A stretch of DNA of 64,000 nucleotides from Defluviitaleaceae bacterium (GTDB taxonomy: Bacteria > Bacillota > Clostridia > Lachnospirales > WQUN01): positions 1 through 64,000 of the forward strand of contig WQVK01000005.1 in assembly GCA_009784025.1 (NCBI GenBank). The letters run 5' to 3'. Below are positions 30,925 to 39,600 of the stretch, piece after piece. Position numbers and translations under genes: made by a program. Numbering within the stretch: the first letter of the stretch is position 1; every line of letters starts with the position of its first letter. The notes below the pieces were generated by a model. That model made no database searches and was not told the origin of the DNA. It saw nothing but the letters and a program-made list of their open reading frames with translations.

Positions 30925-31425
30925 ATGTTTTTCACAGACCTTGAAACTAATCGCTTGCACTTGCAATGCATTTCCCAGGCACACCGATATTTTTTTTATG
31001 TCCTCTACACAAACGACGAGGTGTTACGCTTTCATTCTGAGGAGGATCGTTACGCCGACATATACGGCGCAGACACGGAGATTGCAGAATGGAACCAACC
31101 TGAACCGCGCAACCAGCACGGTTGGGTTTTCGTCTGCAAAACCGACGGCGTCGCAATGGGTACGTGCGTTTTTGATAATTGGGATAAAAATACCGCATTC
31201 TGCGAAGTCCACTACGATATGCATCCAGATTTTTGGGGTAAAGGGTATATGACCGAAGCGGTACGGGCAATCATTGAATTTGCACGGGACGAGATGAAGG
31301 TACGCTGCATAGAAACAGGTATGGATGAAGAAAACGTAAGTTCTATAAAGTTAGCCGAAAGGCTTGGGTTTGAGTACATCGGGCAGACAGTTGAAGCCGA
31401 AAGAATTTACCGCCTTTGTTTTTAG
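30925..31425 (+). CDS. GNAT acetyltransferase, RimJ/RimL type (cassette 2)
   Basis: 166 residues; ATG 30925 follows TGGGAGGA, and the longer frame is not led by an SD. LETNRLHLQCISQAH opening, HGWVFVCKTDGVAMGTCVF, HYDMHPDFWGKGYMTEAVRAIIEFA (acetyl-CoA loop), and AERLGFEYIGQ at the end, typical of ribosomal-protein-style N-acetyltransferases. It is flanked by the same 5' palindrome and 3' sequence as the unrelated gene at 19918, so it is probably mobile cargo. Substrate unknown. Confidence 0.85.
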   Translation: MFFTDLETNRLHLQCISQAHRYFFYVLYTNDEVLRFHSEEDRYADIYGADTEIAEWNQPEPRNQHGWVFVCKTDGVAMGTCVFDNWDKNTAFCEVHYDMHPDFWGKGYMTEAVRAIIEFARDEMKVRCIETGMDEENVSSIKLAERLGFEYIGQTVEAERIYRLCF

Positions 31426-31434
31426 TGCGTAAGA

Positions 31435-31480
31435 TAAAGCCCGTATTTTCGTAGTTTTACGGCAGTTGTACAATGGAAAT
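31435..31480 (+). repeat. Cassette 2, 3' end
   Basis: ATAAAGCCCGTATTTT-CGTAGTTTTACGGC-AGTTGTACAATGGAAA. CCGTA/TACGG can form a small stem. Matches 21108-21153. Confidence 0.7.
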
Positions 31481-31619
31481 AAAAAGCAGCAAAACAAGCC
31501 GGTTTCCCTTCAGTTTTTCAAATCAAACTAGCCCGCAAGCTGTACGAAAAATACGGCTTTAACATATACAACAAAACCCATTCCCATCACTAAATGGAGC
31601 ACAACCCCAGGAGGCCACT

Positions 31620-32717
31620 ATGCCAGAACCTTTAAAAAACGTATACAACCGCGAAACTCTACAAAATCTAGCCCAGGATATCCAAGCCGTATACAGCCCG
31701 TTTCCAATCGAACCATTTCTGGATGCCATACTAGACGAAACCTGGCCAACCCTAGAATTAAAAGCCCGTGGCCGCAAAATCACCCTGGCCTTGGGTAAAT
31801 TTTTGCCCCAAAGCTACCCCCAGGCCATAGCCATAATAGACAAAATAGTGGCCAATTACGGCGGCTGGTTAGACGGCGGTTTTAGCATGTTCTTCCCAGA
31901 TTTTGTAGAAGTCTATGGCCAGGCCGAGGCAGATTGGGATACGTCCATGGCCGCCATGGCGCTGTACACCCACTATGCCAGTGCAGAATTCGCCGTGCGG
32001 CCGTTCATAATCAACCACGAGGCGCGCATGATGGCGCAAATGCTGGCCTGGTCAAAAAGCGACGATGAGGACCTCCGCCGCCTGGCCAGCGAAGGCTGTC
32101 GCCCGGCGCTACCGTGGACCCAGGCGCTACCACGCTTTAAGGCAGACCCATCCCCAGTGCTGCTCATATTAGAAGGCCTAAAGGCCGACCCCTCCCTATA
32201 CGTGCGCCGCAGCGTAGCCAACAACCTAAACGACATATCCAAAACCCACCCAGCCTTAGTGGTAGAAATAGCCCAAAAATGGTACGGCCAAAACGACCTT
32301 ACAAACTTGGTAGTAAAACACGCCTGCCGCAGCTTATTAAAAAAAGGCAACCGCGAAGCCTTAAGCCTATTTGGCTTTGGCGGCGGCAACCACATAGAAA
32401 CCAGTGGCTTTGCCGTAACCCCAACTAAAATATCCATAGGCCAGCCCATAGAATTTTCCTTCACAATAACAACAAAAAAAGCCACAAAAGCGCGGCTAGA
32501 ATACGGCATAGACTATGTGAAATCTAACGGCAAGCGCAACCGTAAAATCTTCCAAATCTCTGAAATCGCGCTAGAAGCCAACCAAACAAAACCCTACACC
32601 AAAAAGCATTCCCTGGCAGATGTAAGCGTAAGAAAACATTACCCTGGTGTCCATTCCATCACGCTTATAGTAAACGGCACAGAGCATGGCACGCTGGATT
32701 TCGAGCTGAGTATATAG
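31620..32717 (+). CDS. AlkC-like DNA alkylation repair protein
   Basis: 365 residues. HEAT-like helical repeats over about 1-255 with the family segment LRRLASEGCRPALPW and DPSLYVRRSVANNLNDI, then a beta-rich C-terminal ~100 residues (ISIGQPIEFSFTITTKK ... HSITLIVNGTEHGTLDFEL) corresponding to the Ig-like domain of AlkC. AlkC glycosylases remove 3-methyl purines. SD CAGGAGG before ATG 31620. The TAG stop at 32715-32717 is supplied by the end of family A copy 8. Confidence 0.85.
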   Translation: MPEPLKNVYNRETLQNLAQDIQAVYSPFPIEPFLDAILDETWPTLELKARGRKITLALGKFLPQSYPQAIAIIDKIVANYGGWLDGGFSMFFPDFVEVYGQAEADWDTSMAAMALYTHYASAEFAVRPFIINHEARMMAQMLAWSKSDDEDLRRLASEGCRPALPWTQALPRFKADPSPVLLILEGLKADPSLYVRRSVANNLNDISKTHPALVVEIAQKWYGQNDLTNLVVKHACRSLLKKGNREALSLFGFGGGNHIETSGFAVTPTKISIGQPIEFSFTITTKKATKARLEYGIDYVKSNGKRNRKIFQISEIALEANQTKPYTKKHSLADVSVRKHYPGVHSITLIVNGTEHGTLDFELSI

Positions 32718-32784
32718 CGAAATAAATAAAGAACGGTCTTGCCTGTCGCGACAGGCGAGACCGTTTTCGAATCATTTCATTATA
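32713..32784 (-). repeat. Family A repeat, copy 8 (core deleted)
   Basis: TATAGCGAAATAAATAAAGAA ... TTTCGAATCATTTCATTATA. Only the outer arms remain (GGTCTTGCCTGTCGCGACAGG...); the central CGCCTTATCTCGGCG hairpin is missing. It lies between convergent genes. Confidence 0.8.
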
Positions 32785-32816
32785 TCCGGTAGGGCTTCTT
32801 CACTTCAGCATCCATG

Positions 32817-34118
32817 TTATTCCGCAACCTTCTCACCAGCATATCGCAACCGTAGCATCCAAAACCCAGCAGCCACAAGCCGCGTTGCAATAAGTAGTGC
32901 AAAAGTAATGCGCAGCGCATTAACATCCCCGCCAAAACCACGGTACACTGCAACCCCAGCCAGCGGCATCACCGCGTTGGATAGAGTAATCAGGCAAGTG
33001 TACACAGATATAGAAAAGCTGCGGTTTTCGTTATCTACTACCTTCAGCAAGCATTGGAAGAGATTTAGCGTGATATTGGCAAAGGCCAGATGCCCCACCC
33101 CATGTATGGCCAAAAACGCCCATGGGCCAATATTTGCGGGCAGCGAGACCCCCACTATTATGGCAATGGGGCTGGCTATAAGCCCAAGCATACCGTATGT
33201 TAGGGGTTTCTCCACGCCTTGCTTGGCGTTGTTCCTGCTCCAAAATTTTAACGTTACCAGCTGCGCCAACATACCCACCACAGGGGTTAGGCTTAGCATA
33301 AACTCGTTCATTTCCATGTAATTGCGCTGGCCTATAAAAAACAGCGTCCAATCCATATGCCACATCATATGAAAGAACAAAATAGTGGCGCAGAATATGA
33401 TAAATTGCTTATTGCCAGCCAGCCGCTTGGCAGCTGTTTTCATTTCTGCCCAGGAAATATGCTTAGGCTTGGCCGGGTTTATAGCTTTTATTTTGCGAAT
33501 ATGAAATGCATTGGATATAGTTAGCGCCACGGCTAGAATGTAAAAAAGCTGATGCGCCGCAATCTTACCCTGGTCACTGGCGATAGATGTAAGGATTGTA
33601 CCCACCACAAGCGGCACCACAAGCTGTACCAGCATAGTCATGCGGGCGCGGAATGTAAGCACCGTGTTGCGCGCCTCTTCGCTTACAGCTTCCGGGAAAT
33701 ACGCCTGCCAGGCCAAGTTGTAAAACCCCATGTTAGACAAATTAGCCAGCGCCAAAAAGCCCAAGAAAAAATAAACCGCAAAGGCCGGCAAAAATGCAGA
33801 GAACCCAGCCAGAGAAAAGAAAACCCCCGCGGCAAAAAGAGCCACAGTCATCATGCGGCGTTTATTTTTTAAGCTGTCGGCAAAAAGCCCTGCCGGGATA
33901 AGTATCAATAGTATGGCCATCTGCGGGATAAATTGCAACATGGCCAGGTGGAAATCCCCGGCGCCCAGCCGCTGGGCAAAAAGGTTGTTGTTGTTTCCGG
34001 CTATGCCCATCGCGCCCATTATCAGCAGGCCATCTATGCCGTAGTTCACCGAAAGAGGCTGTGTTTTTGCAAAATGCCGCCCATCGTTTATCAGCCGCCT
34101 AAGCTGGATTTTTCGCAA
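32817..34118 (-). CDS. MFS-type transporter
   Basis: 433 residues with about 12 hydrophobic segments (for example MLQFIPQMAILLILIPAGLFAD, FAVYFFLGFLALANLSNMGFY, IIFCATILFFHMMWHMDW, ALLIATRLVAAGFWML). The organisation and the ADSLKNKRRMM loop fit the major facilitator superfamily. Substrate unknown. It starts 1 base before the ABC permease gene ends at 34120 and probably follows it in one operon. Confidence 0.8.
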   Translation of the reverse strand: MRKIQLRRLINDGRHFAKTQPLSVNYGIDGLLIMGAMGIAGNNNNLFAQRLGAGDFHLAMLQFIPQMAILLILIPAGLFADSLKNKRRMMTVALFAAGVFFSLAGFSAFLPAFAVYFFLGFLALANLSNMGFYNLAWQAYFPEAVSEEARNTVLTFRARMTMLVQLVVPLVVGTILTSIASDQGKIAAHQLFYILAVALTISNAFHIRKIKAINPAKPKHISWAEMKTAAKRLAGNKQFIIFCATILFFHMMWHMDWTLFFIGQRNYMEMNEFMLSLTPVVGMLAQLVTLKFWSRNNAKQGVEKPLTYGMLGLIASPIAIIVGVSLPANIGPWAFLAIHGVGHLAFANITLNLFQCLLKVVDNENRSFSISVYTCLITLSNAVMPLAGVAVYRGFGGDVNALRITFALLIATRLVAAGFWMLRLRYAGEKVAE

Positions 34119-34119
34119 T

Positions 34120-34878
34120 TTAATATTCCTTCCTGTCGAAAATCAAACTGCCAGCAATATAAAACACCGCGCCATAACTTAGCAAAATCACAACCATATG
34201 CGCCAGCCGCGACGCACCCGGCAAAATCCCAACCCAAAGCCTATGCCAGCCTAAATAAGATGTAAAGATCAGCTCTGAAAATATCGGCGAAAACAGCGGC
34301 AGTACATTAAGCAGCAAGTAACTGCCAATAAGAAGCAGCATAACTAAAGTGCTGCTGCGTACCAGCAGCGCCACAAATGCCGCAAAAGTAGCCAGCACCA
34401 GCAAAGGCGGTAGCGCCAGCAAATAAGACATAAATGCATTAAAAAGCTGCCCGGCATCCAGGGCATTGCCCATGGTTTGGTTCAAAATTGTGCTGATGGC
34501 GTAAATACATGTCAAATAAATAATCACATACACCATAATTGCCGCTATTTTGGCGGTGTATAGCTTCCATTTTTCCACCGGGCAAAAGATGCTGCCTTTC
34601 ATAGTCCCGTCAGAACCTTCTGATGTAATCAAATCCGTGGCGCCCATAAAAATAAGTAGCGGCAAAATAAATTGCAAGAAAATAGGCAGCGCGCCCATTG
34701 GGGTAGGGGTTAGGTTAAAAAACATCCCTGCGCTGCGGTTCATAAGCCCAGCCGCTACAAATGCCAGCGCAGCCCAGCCGATACAAATAATCAGCCCAAT
34801 CACAAGAAACACGATATACTTCTTGCGCAAGAAAAGCTTAGTAAGTTCGTTGCGGTAAGCCGAATGGAATGATTTCAT
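34120..34878 (-). CDS. ABC-2 type transporter permease
   Basis: 252 residues with six hydrophobic segments: KYIVFLVIGLIICIGWAALAF, LPIFLQFILPLLIFMGATDLI, IAAIMVYVIIYLTCIYAI, LLALPPLLVLATFAAFVALL, MLLLIGSYLLLNVLPL and MVVILLSYGAVFYIAGSLIF. The ITSEGSDGTMKGSIFCPVEKWK loop is typical of ABC-2 permeases of the YhcG/bacitracin-like or antibiotic-export class. It overlaps the ATPase stop by 4 bases. Substrate unknown. Confidence 0.85.
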   Translation of the reverse strand: MKSFHSAYRNELTKLFLRKKYIVFLVIGLIICIGWAALAFVAAGLMNRSAGMFFNLTPTPMGALPIFLQFILPLLIFMGATDLITSEGSDGTMKGSIFCPVEKWKLYTAKIAAIMVYVIIYLTCIYAISTILNQTMGNALDAGQLFNAFMSYLLALPPLLVLATFAAFVALLVRSSTLVMLLLIGSYLLLNVLPLFSPIFSELIFTSYLGWHRLWVGILPGASRLAHMVVILLSYGAVFYIAGSLIFDRKEY

Positions 34879-35639
34879 TGTTGTCTCCCTATAATATTAT
34901 CCAAATTCTTAAAATCCTGTGGCGTTTGAGAGGGTAGTACCCCCACGGTTTTTAGAAAATAATCCTCTAGGTTGTCGTGTTTTTGTAGGATTGTATCCAT
35001 AGTATCTACGGCCAGCAGCTTGCCACTGTGCATTATGGCGGCTTTGGTGGCGCATTGCTGTACCTCGCTGGCTAAATGTGAAGAGATTAGCACCGCAGAG
35101 CCATTTTGGGCGGCTAGGTTTATTACCGTGCGTACATAATGCATCCCTTCAATGTCTAGGCCGTTAAATGGCTCGTCCAGTATCAGCAGCTTTGGGGCGG
35201 CCAATAAGGTGATGGCCAGGCCAGTGCGCTGGCGCATACCAAGGCTAAAGCTGCGTACTTTATCGCGCTTGTAGCCATCCATGCCCACCATGCGTAATAC
35301 TTCTTCTATACGGCGGGAGTCTATGCCTTTGCGGTAGCGGGCTACCTGGCGCAGGTTTTGTACCGCGGTCATGTAATCGTACAGGGCGGGGGCTTCTATT
35401 AAGCAGCCTACATGGTGCATGGCGGCTTCGTGGCAGTCTATGGCGTCTATGCCGCAGATGTTTATGTCGCCTTTTTTTGGGTGTACAAGCCCTGTTATGG
35501 CCTTCATGGTGGTGGTTTTGCCGCTACCATTTGGGCCCAGCAGCCCCAAAACATCGCCTGGCGAAAGGGTGAAGGAAATATCCTCCACCCCTCGGCCGTT
35601 GCGGTATAATTTTGTTAGGTTTTTTACTTCTAGTATCAT
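34875..35639 (-). CDS. ABC transporter ATP-binding protein
   Basis: 254 residues; ATG 35639 lies within the TGA of the gene before it, so the longer frame is not used. Walker A GPNGSGKTTT, Q-loop GCLIEAPALYDYMT, signature SLGMRQRTGLAI, Walker B LLILDEPFNGLD and the H-loop ISSHLASEVQ. It is the DrrA/NatA-like exporter class, energising the adjacent permease. Confidence 0.93.
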   Translation of the reverse strand: MILEVKNLTKLYRNGRGVEDISFTLSPGDVLGLLGPNGSGKTTTMKAITGLVHPKKGDINICGIDAIDCHEAAMHHVGCLIEAPALYDYMTAVQNLRQVARYRKGIDSRRIEEVLRMVGMDGYKRDKVRSFSLGMRQRTGLAITLLAAPKLLILDEPFNGLDIEGMHYVRTVINLAAQNGSAVLISSHLASEVQQCATKAAIMHSGKLLAVDTMDTILQKHDNLEDYFLKTVGVLPSQTPQDFKNLDNIIGRQQ

Positions 35640-36685
35640 TCGGTATCTACCTCGTAAATTTCTAGCGGGGCTTGGGTGAATAGCGTACGGCCCCTGGCGG
35701 CGTCGTTTGGCCAAGAGGCTGTGAGGCTGTCTTGGTTTACTGTGCCGTCTGGGTTTAGGGTGAAGAACACTTGGCCAAAGAGATCAGATTGAATGGTTTG
35801 GCGTAAAAATTCTTGGGTGAAAAGTTCTTCTGCGCCGGGGATTGGACTTTGTGGGAAGGTTGTGCCGATATCTGTGATGTCAACTTCCATTTTCGCTTCT
35901 ACTAGGGTGGTTTCATTAAAGATATTTGTCACGGTTATTGCTGCGTAGCCGTATAGCCTTGTTAGATTGCCATTTGGGTCTATATCAGCCTCGCCGCGAA
36001 TTGTGTTAATGTAGATGCTTTGTGGGGGTGCGTCTATGGGGCGCTGGAAATTATGCCTTTGGGGCGGGGCAGAGCGTGCAAATTGTGAATCTAGCTCGAT
36101 GAGCGCTTCTATGCCAACCCGTACTATTTCTGGCAGCTGGCTATGGGTGATTGCACCGCTTATACGGCGGTTGCCGTCTACGGTGGACATGGTTAGGTTA
36201 TGGCGTAGGTCGCCAATGATTAGGTCTGCCAAAAGTATGGGCAAGCGCACCTGGGCAGAGTTTAGCTCTTCCCGGGTGCGGCCTGTTAATGTGGCATCGC
36301 GCCAGCGCCTGTTATGCTGGTTAAATACATTTACGCTGTACCAGTGAATGGTATCGTCTGGATGCCTGTGTACGGCGCTTATCCTAAGCTGGTCTGTTTC
36401 GAAGGTGAACATGCCATTTGGTTCGCCTTGGCTGTTGAAGCTTTTGTCAAAACTTCTGCCATGGCCTATGGACATGAAGCCAGGCTCGATGGATTCTTGC
36501 ACGCCATTAAAGTATAGAGATATTCTTGCGTTTATGGTGGCATTGTCAAGCACTAGCATTTCTAGCGCGGCTTGCTTTAAGGTTTCGTATGGCGAGCCGT
36601 TTATGGCTGCAAAGGTTAGCGAGCCTGTTAGCAGGATTAGGGCTAGTGCTAGGCATATCGCGCGGGTTTTGAAGCTTTTTTTCAT
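35636..36685 (-). CDS. Secreted protein of unknown function
   Basis: 349 residues with a clear signal peptide (KKSFKTRAICLALALILLTG, cleavage probably after SLTFA). The remainder is beta-rich with repeated short strands, such as INARISLYFNGVQESI, MFTFETDQLRISAV and GEADIDPNGNLTRLYGYAAITVTN. SD GGAGGCC before ATG 36685. It overlaps the ABC ATPase start and so probably works with this exporter, perhaps as a sensor or cargo. No family is recognised. Confidence 0.75.
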   Translation of the reverse strand: MKKSFKTRAICLALALILLTGSLTFAAINGSPYETLKQAALEMLVLDNATINARISLYFNGVQESIEPGFMSIGHGRSFDKSFNSQGEPNGMFTFETDQLRISAVHRHPDDTIHWYSVNVFNQHNRRWRDATLTGRTREELNSAQVRLPILLADLIIGDLRHNLTMSTVDGNRRISGAITHSQLPEIVRVGIEALIELDSQFARSAPPQRHNFQRPIDAPPQSIYINTIRGEADIDPNGNLTRLYGYAAITVTNIFNETTLVEAKMEVDITDIGTTFPQSPIPGAEELFTQEFLRQTIQSDLFGQVFFTLNPDGTVNQDSLTASWPNDAARGRTLFTQAPLEIYEVDTE

Positions 36686-36856
36686 TTTGGGGCCTCCTCT
36701 ATCCAGTTTTGCAACTGGAGATGGTTGAAATGTTTAAAATTTTTAATGTTTGGTTATGAGTTTGTGGCCTTTACGCAGCCACGCTCTTTCCGCTAGATTG
36801 TTTCCCATGAAGTATACTGTATAATCATACCCAGTTCAATCTTTTTATGACATTTC
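36686..36856. other. Intergenic region without a clear gene
   Basis: AT-rich spacer between divergent genes. ATACTGTATAAT near 36812-36823 is -10-like, but I find no convincing full promoter. Confidence 0.4.
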
Positions 36857-36970
36857 ATACCAATCTCAATTAAAATCGCCTCATTGTTCGCGGCAAAACC
36901 GCCCTAAAACGCCTTATCTCGGCGTTTAAGGGTGCCGCTCCAATTCGTTGTTTTAATTTGAGATTAGTAT
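36857..36970 (+). repeat. Family B inverted repeat, copy 2
   Basis: Ends ATACCAATCTCAATTAAAAT and ATTTTAATTTGAGATTAGTAT; the centre GCGGCAAAAC...CGCCTTATCTCGGCG...GGTGCCGC is that of family A. Confidence 0.85.
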
Positions 36971-37092
36971 TGATAGGAGTCTTTCAAAAAAAATGAACCG
37001 TTTTAAAACGGGAGACAATATATATTGAAAATGTCATACCTGGAAACACTGAAGTGGTTAATAAATTTTTTCGCCTGCGGAAGGAGGTGCCT

Positions 37093-37626
37093 GTGCTTGT
37101 TAAAGATTTTGAAAGGCTTATAAGCGAATATGAAAAGGATTTGTACTCGTTTTGCTGCTATCTGGCGGCGGGGGCGGCCTCTGATATGGCAGGTGATTTG
37201 TACCAGGACACGGTGCTTGCGGCCTTCGAGATGCGGGGGCGCATTAACCCGGACGGCAACCCAAAATCGCTGCTGTTTAGCATAGCGGTTGGTAAATGGA
37301 AAAACGCCAGGCGCAAGGCGGTGCGCAGGCAGGCCATAGCTCCCCAGCAGCCATTGGAAGAATTTGATTATGCCGCGGCCGGCCGGGAAAATGTAGAGGC
37401 CGATGTGCAGGCCCGCGCCACGCAAGAAGCGGTGCAAGCCGCCGTAAATAGCCTGGAAGATAAATTTCGCATACCATTGATTTTGCATTATTTTGATGAT
37501 ATGGGGCTTGAGGCGATTGGCGGGGTGATGGGCCTGCCAAAAGGCACGGTAAAAAGCCGCCTGCACAAGGCCCGTGCATTAATGAAAGTATTACTTGCAA
37601 AAGAAACGGAGGGTTTGTATGGATGA
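37093..37626 (+). CDS. ECF-type RNA polymerase sigma factor
   Basis: 177 residues from GTG 37093, set by the strong SD AAGGAGG five bases earlier (an upstream in-frame GTG at 37054 has none). Region 2: YSFCCYLAAGAASDMAGDLYQDTVLAAFEM, then SLLFSIAVGKWKNARRKAVRR; region 4: FRIPLILHYFDDMGLEAIGGVMGLPKGTVKSRLHKARALMK with the HTH. It overlaps the following membrane gene by 8 bases, the usual sigma/anti-sigma layout. Confidence 0.9.
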   Translation: MLVKDFERLISEYEKDLYSFCCYLAAGAASDMAGDLYQDTVLAAFEMRGRINPDGNPKSLLFSIAVGKWKNARRKAVRRQAIAPQQPLEEFDYAAAGRENVEADVQARATQEAVQAAVNSLEDKFRIPLILHYFDDMGLEAIGGVMGLPKGTVKSRLHKARALMKVLLAKETEGLYG

Positions 37627-37942
37627 TTTAGACAGAGCCTTAAAAGGGCATTTTGCCGGGCGAATGCCGCCGCCCGCCGAGCTAAAGCTTGCATTGCGGG
37701 CAAAGCTTAATGCAGCCGCTGCCGCAAAAACACCTTCTGCGCCCCGGTGGATGTGGATGGTTGTGGCATTTGAATTTGCGCTGTCTGTGGCTATTCTGTT
37801 TGCTTTATGGATGCTGTTTGGGCAGTCGTTGATTGTGTACGTGGCGGTTTCGTTCGCTGGCATGTCGCTCTTTTCTGCGGTGGTGTTGGTTGGGGTTACG
37901 CAGTTTATGCAGGGCAAAGTGCAGTTGGGGCGGGTTAATTAA
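37619..37942 (+). CDS. Probable membrane anti-sigma factor
   Basis: 107 residues; ATG 37619 lies inside the sigma-factor end. The N-terminal ~40 residues are a soluble helical part (DDLDRALKGHFAGRMPPPAELKLALRAKL) of the kind that binds sigma; two hydrophobic helices follow (MVVAFEFALSVAILFALWMLFG and LIVYVAVSFAGMSLFSAVVLVGV). No zinc-binding ZAS motif. The role is inferred from position and topology. Confidence 0.65.
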   Translation: MDDLDRALKGHFAGRMPPPAELKLALRAKLNAAAAAKTPSAPRWMWMVVAFEFALSVAILFALWMLFGQSLIVYVAVSFAGMSLFSAVVLVGVTQFMQGKVQLGRVN

Positions 37943-37962
37943 ATTAGAGAAAGGAGATTCAT

Positions 37963-38598
37963 ATGGCGACCTTTGTAGTAAGTATTATTGTTTTTGCAGC
38001 TTCAATTTTGGCTTTCTATGCTTTTATGGGGCTTTGGGTGTATCATGATGCCAAAGAAAAAAGTGACCATCCGGCCTGGCTTTGGATTATTGTTGTGCTT
38101 TTTATTAACAATTTTGTTGGCCTTATCCTATATTTGATTATAGGGCGCAACAAGAAGGATGTGGTGGCTTCTGGCCGGTTTAAAAAACTTGCCATAGCCA
38201 GTGCAATTGGGCTGGCCTTGGGTACCGCGTTCTTTACTGTTGAAACTGTGCGGTTTTCTACAAGTGCAAACGCACAACACAGGCAAATAGGCAGCTTTGC
38301 CGCAGTGGAAGATACTCTGCGCAACGGCGTGTGGCAAGTTTCTGCACAGCGGGCAAGCGGCAGCATAAGCCTTTCGCCACAGCTAACTTATGAAGAATTG
38401 CAACAGTTTTATGTACGCGGAAGTATTGGCAGCGGCAGGGTTACGCTGCAAGTAGGGCAGGGGAACAATTATTTTATAGTGGATATCACAAACACCGCCC
38501 AGCGCGTTGACCTAAGCGGCCTACAGCCCGGCCGGGTTTCACTAGAATTATTGTTTGAAAATGCAGAGAATGTAAGCGTCAACACAAGCTGGCGCTAG
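37963..38598 (+). CDS. Membrane protein with PLDc_N-like N-terminus, paralogue 1
   Basis: 211 residues. Two N-terminal helices and the motif WVYHDAKEKSDHPAWLWIIVVLF...LIIGRNKK resemble the N-terminal PLDc_N region of cardiolipin-synthase-type proteins, but no phosphodiesterase domain follows. A third helix (AIASAIGLALGTAFF) leads to an exported beta domain (AEDTLRNGVWQVSAQRASGS-type). SD AAAGGAG. It lies in the sigma/anti-sigma operon together with a paralogue. Confidence 0.7.
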   Translation: MATFVVSIIVFAASILAFYAFMGLWVYHDAKEKSDHPAWLWIIVVLFINNFVGLILYLIIGRNKKDVVASGRFKKLAIASAIGLALGTAFFTVETVRFSTSANAQHRQIGSFAAVEDTLRNGVWQVSAQRASGSISLSPQLTYEELQQFYVRGSIGSGRVTLQVGQGNNYFIVDITNTAQRVDLSGLQPGRVSLELLFENAENVSVNTSWR

Positions 38599-38613
38599 AA
38601 AAGGAGAATAACT

Positions 38614-39243
38614 ATGACAATATTTATAATCAGTACGATTTTGTTTTCAATCCTGGCCTTGGCCTTCACCCTAACCGTGACCGTATGGACCTACGAAGAT
38701 GCAAAGCTAAAAAGCAACCACACCCCTATGATTTGGGTGGTAATTGTACTGTTTACAAGCCCCATTGGCATTATCTTGTACCTGATTATTGGCCGGCATA
38801 AAAAAGACGTGCCAGGGCCCACCGGCTTTAGGCTGCCTATTATCATCTTCACCTTACTATTCTTAGCATCGGCAGCGTTTTTCACTTACGGGACAGTACG
38901 TTTTGTACAAGAAGTTGGCGGCGCAAGCGTGCGTATGGGTTCTTTCTCTGGCAGCCGCAGCCACCTGCGTAACGAAACATGGACATTCACCGCCAACCGT
39001 GCCAACGGCCACGAGCGCCGTAACATAAACTTTACCGCAGCCCAGCTTAACGATTTCCACGTATTTAGCGACAGCGGCGGCGGCACAACCCTGCGCCTAG
39101 AACAAAACAACAATGTAAAAACAGTAGATATCTCCGGCTTTGTAGACCGCAATGTGGATCTATCAGCCTTTGAACCAGGGCGGGTAAGAGTACGCCTAGA
39201 CTTTGACAGGGCGGATGATGTTTATGTGAGGCTAAGCTGGTAA
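38614..39243 (+). CDS. Membrane protein with PLDc_N-like N-terminus, paralogue 2
   Basis: 209 residues, same plan as the previous gene: VTVWTYEDAKLKSNHTPMIWVVIVLFTSPIGIILYLIIGRHKK, a third helix, then an exported domain (RSHLRNETWTFTANRANGHERRNINF ... VDLSAFEPGRVRVRLDF). SD AAAGGAG. The paralogous exported domains align through ETWTF/GVWQVSA and PGRV; they may be envelope sensors or targets of the sigma factor. The function is unknown. A family A copy follows. Confidence 0.7.
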   Translation: MTIFIISTILFSILALAFTLTVTVWTYEDAKLKSNHTPMIWVVIVLFTSPIGIILYLIIGRHKKDVPGPTGFRLPIIIFTLLFLASAAFFTYGTVRFVQEVGGASVRMGSFSGSRSHLRNETWTFTANRANGHERRNINFTAAQLNDFHVFSDSGGGTTLRLEQNNNVKTVDISGFVDRNVDLSAFEPGRVRVRLDFDRADDVYVRLSW

Positions 39244-39267
39244 ACGATTAGTTTCGGTTTGACTGAT

Positions 39268-39383
39268 TATAGTGAAATGAATGAGAAACGGTCTCGCCCG
39301 AGCGGCACCTGAAACGCCGAGATAAGGGGTTTCAGGCGTTTTCGCCGCGACAGGCGATGCCGATTTCGAATTATTTCACTATA
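39268..39383 (-). repeat. Family A inverted repeat, copy 9
   Basis: TATAGTGAAATGAATGAGAA ... GAATTATTTCACTATA, 24 bases after the stop of the 38614 gene. Confidence 0.9.
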
Positions 39384-39420
39384 TATCAAAAAACTTTAAT
39401 TTTTGAATTTATATTTTTGA

Positions 39421-39449
39421 AAAAAAGCCCATGTTTGCGGGCTTTTTTT
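39421..39449. terminator. Terminator hairpin of palindrome module 3
   Basis: AAAAAAGCCC, loop ATGTTTGC, GGGCTTTTTTT; T-runs on both strands allow either direction. Confidence 0.75.
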
Positions 39450-39489
39450 GTTTTGTAGTTGTGAAAACAGGGTCTTTTTTGCGGAAAAG

Positions 39490-39507
39490 TGGTACCGTAT
39501 GGTACCA
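39490..39507. repeat. 18-bp GGTACC palindrome, site 3
   Basis: TGGTACCGTATGGTACCA. Confidence 0.85.
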
Positions 39508-39574
39508 TTTTTTTAGCAAACCAGAAGAAATTGAACTTATTTGATGCGACAATATGAGTTATTGTATATATCTT

Positions 39575-39600
39575 ATCGTCAATACCCCCGTATTGACGAT
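39575..39600. repeat. Hairpin flanking the lipoprotein gene, left
   Basis: ATCGTCAATAC, CCCC loop, GTATTGACGAT, followed by AGCTTTGACACAATTTCC. A matching arrangement occurs at 41520-41575. The rest of 39601-39883 shows no gene. Confidence 0.6.
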
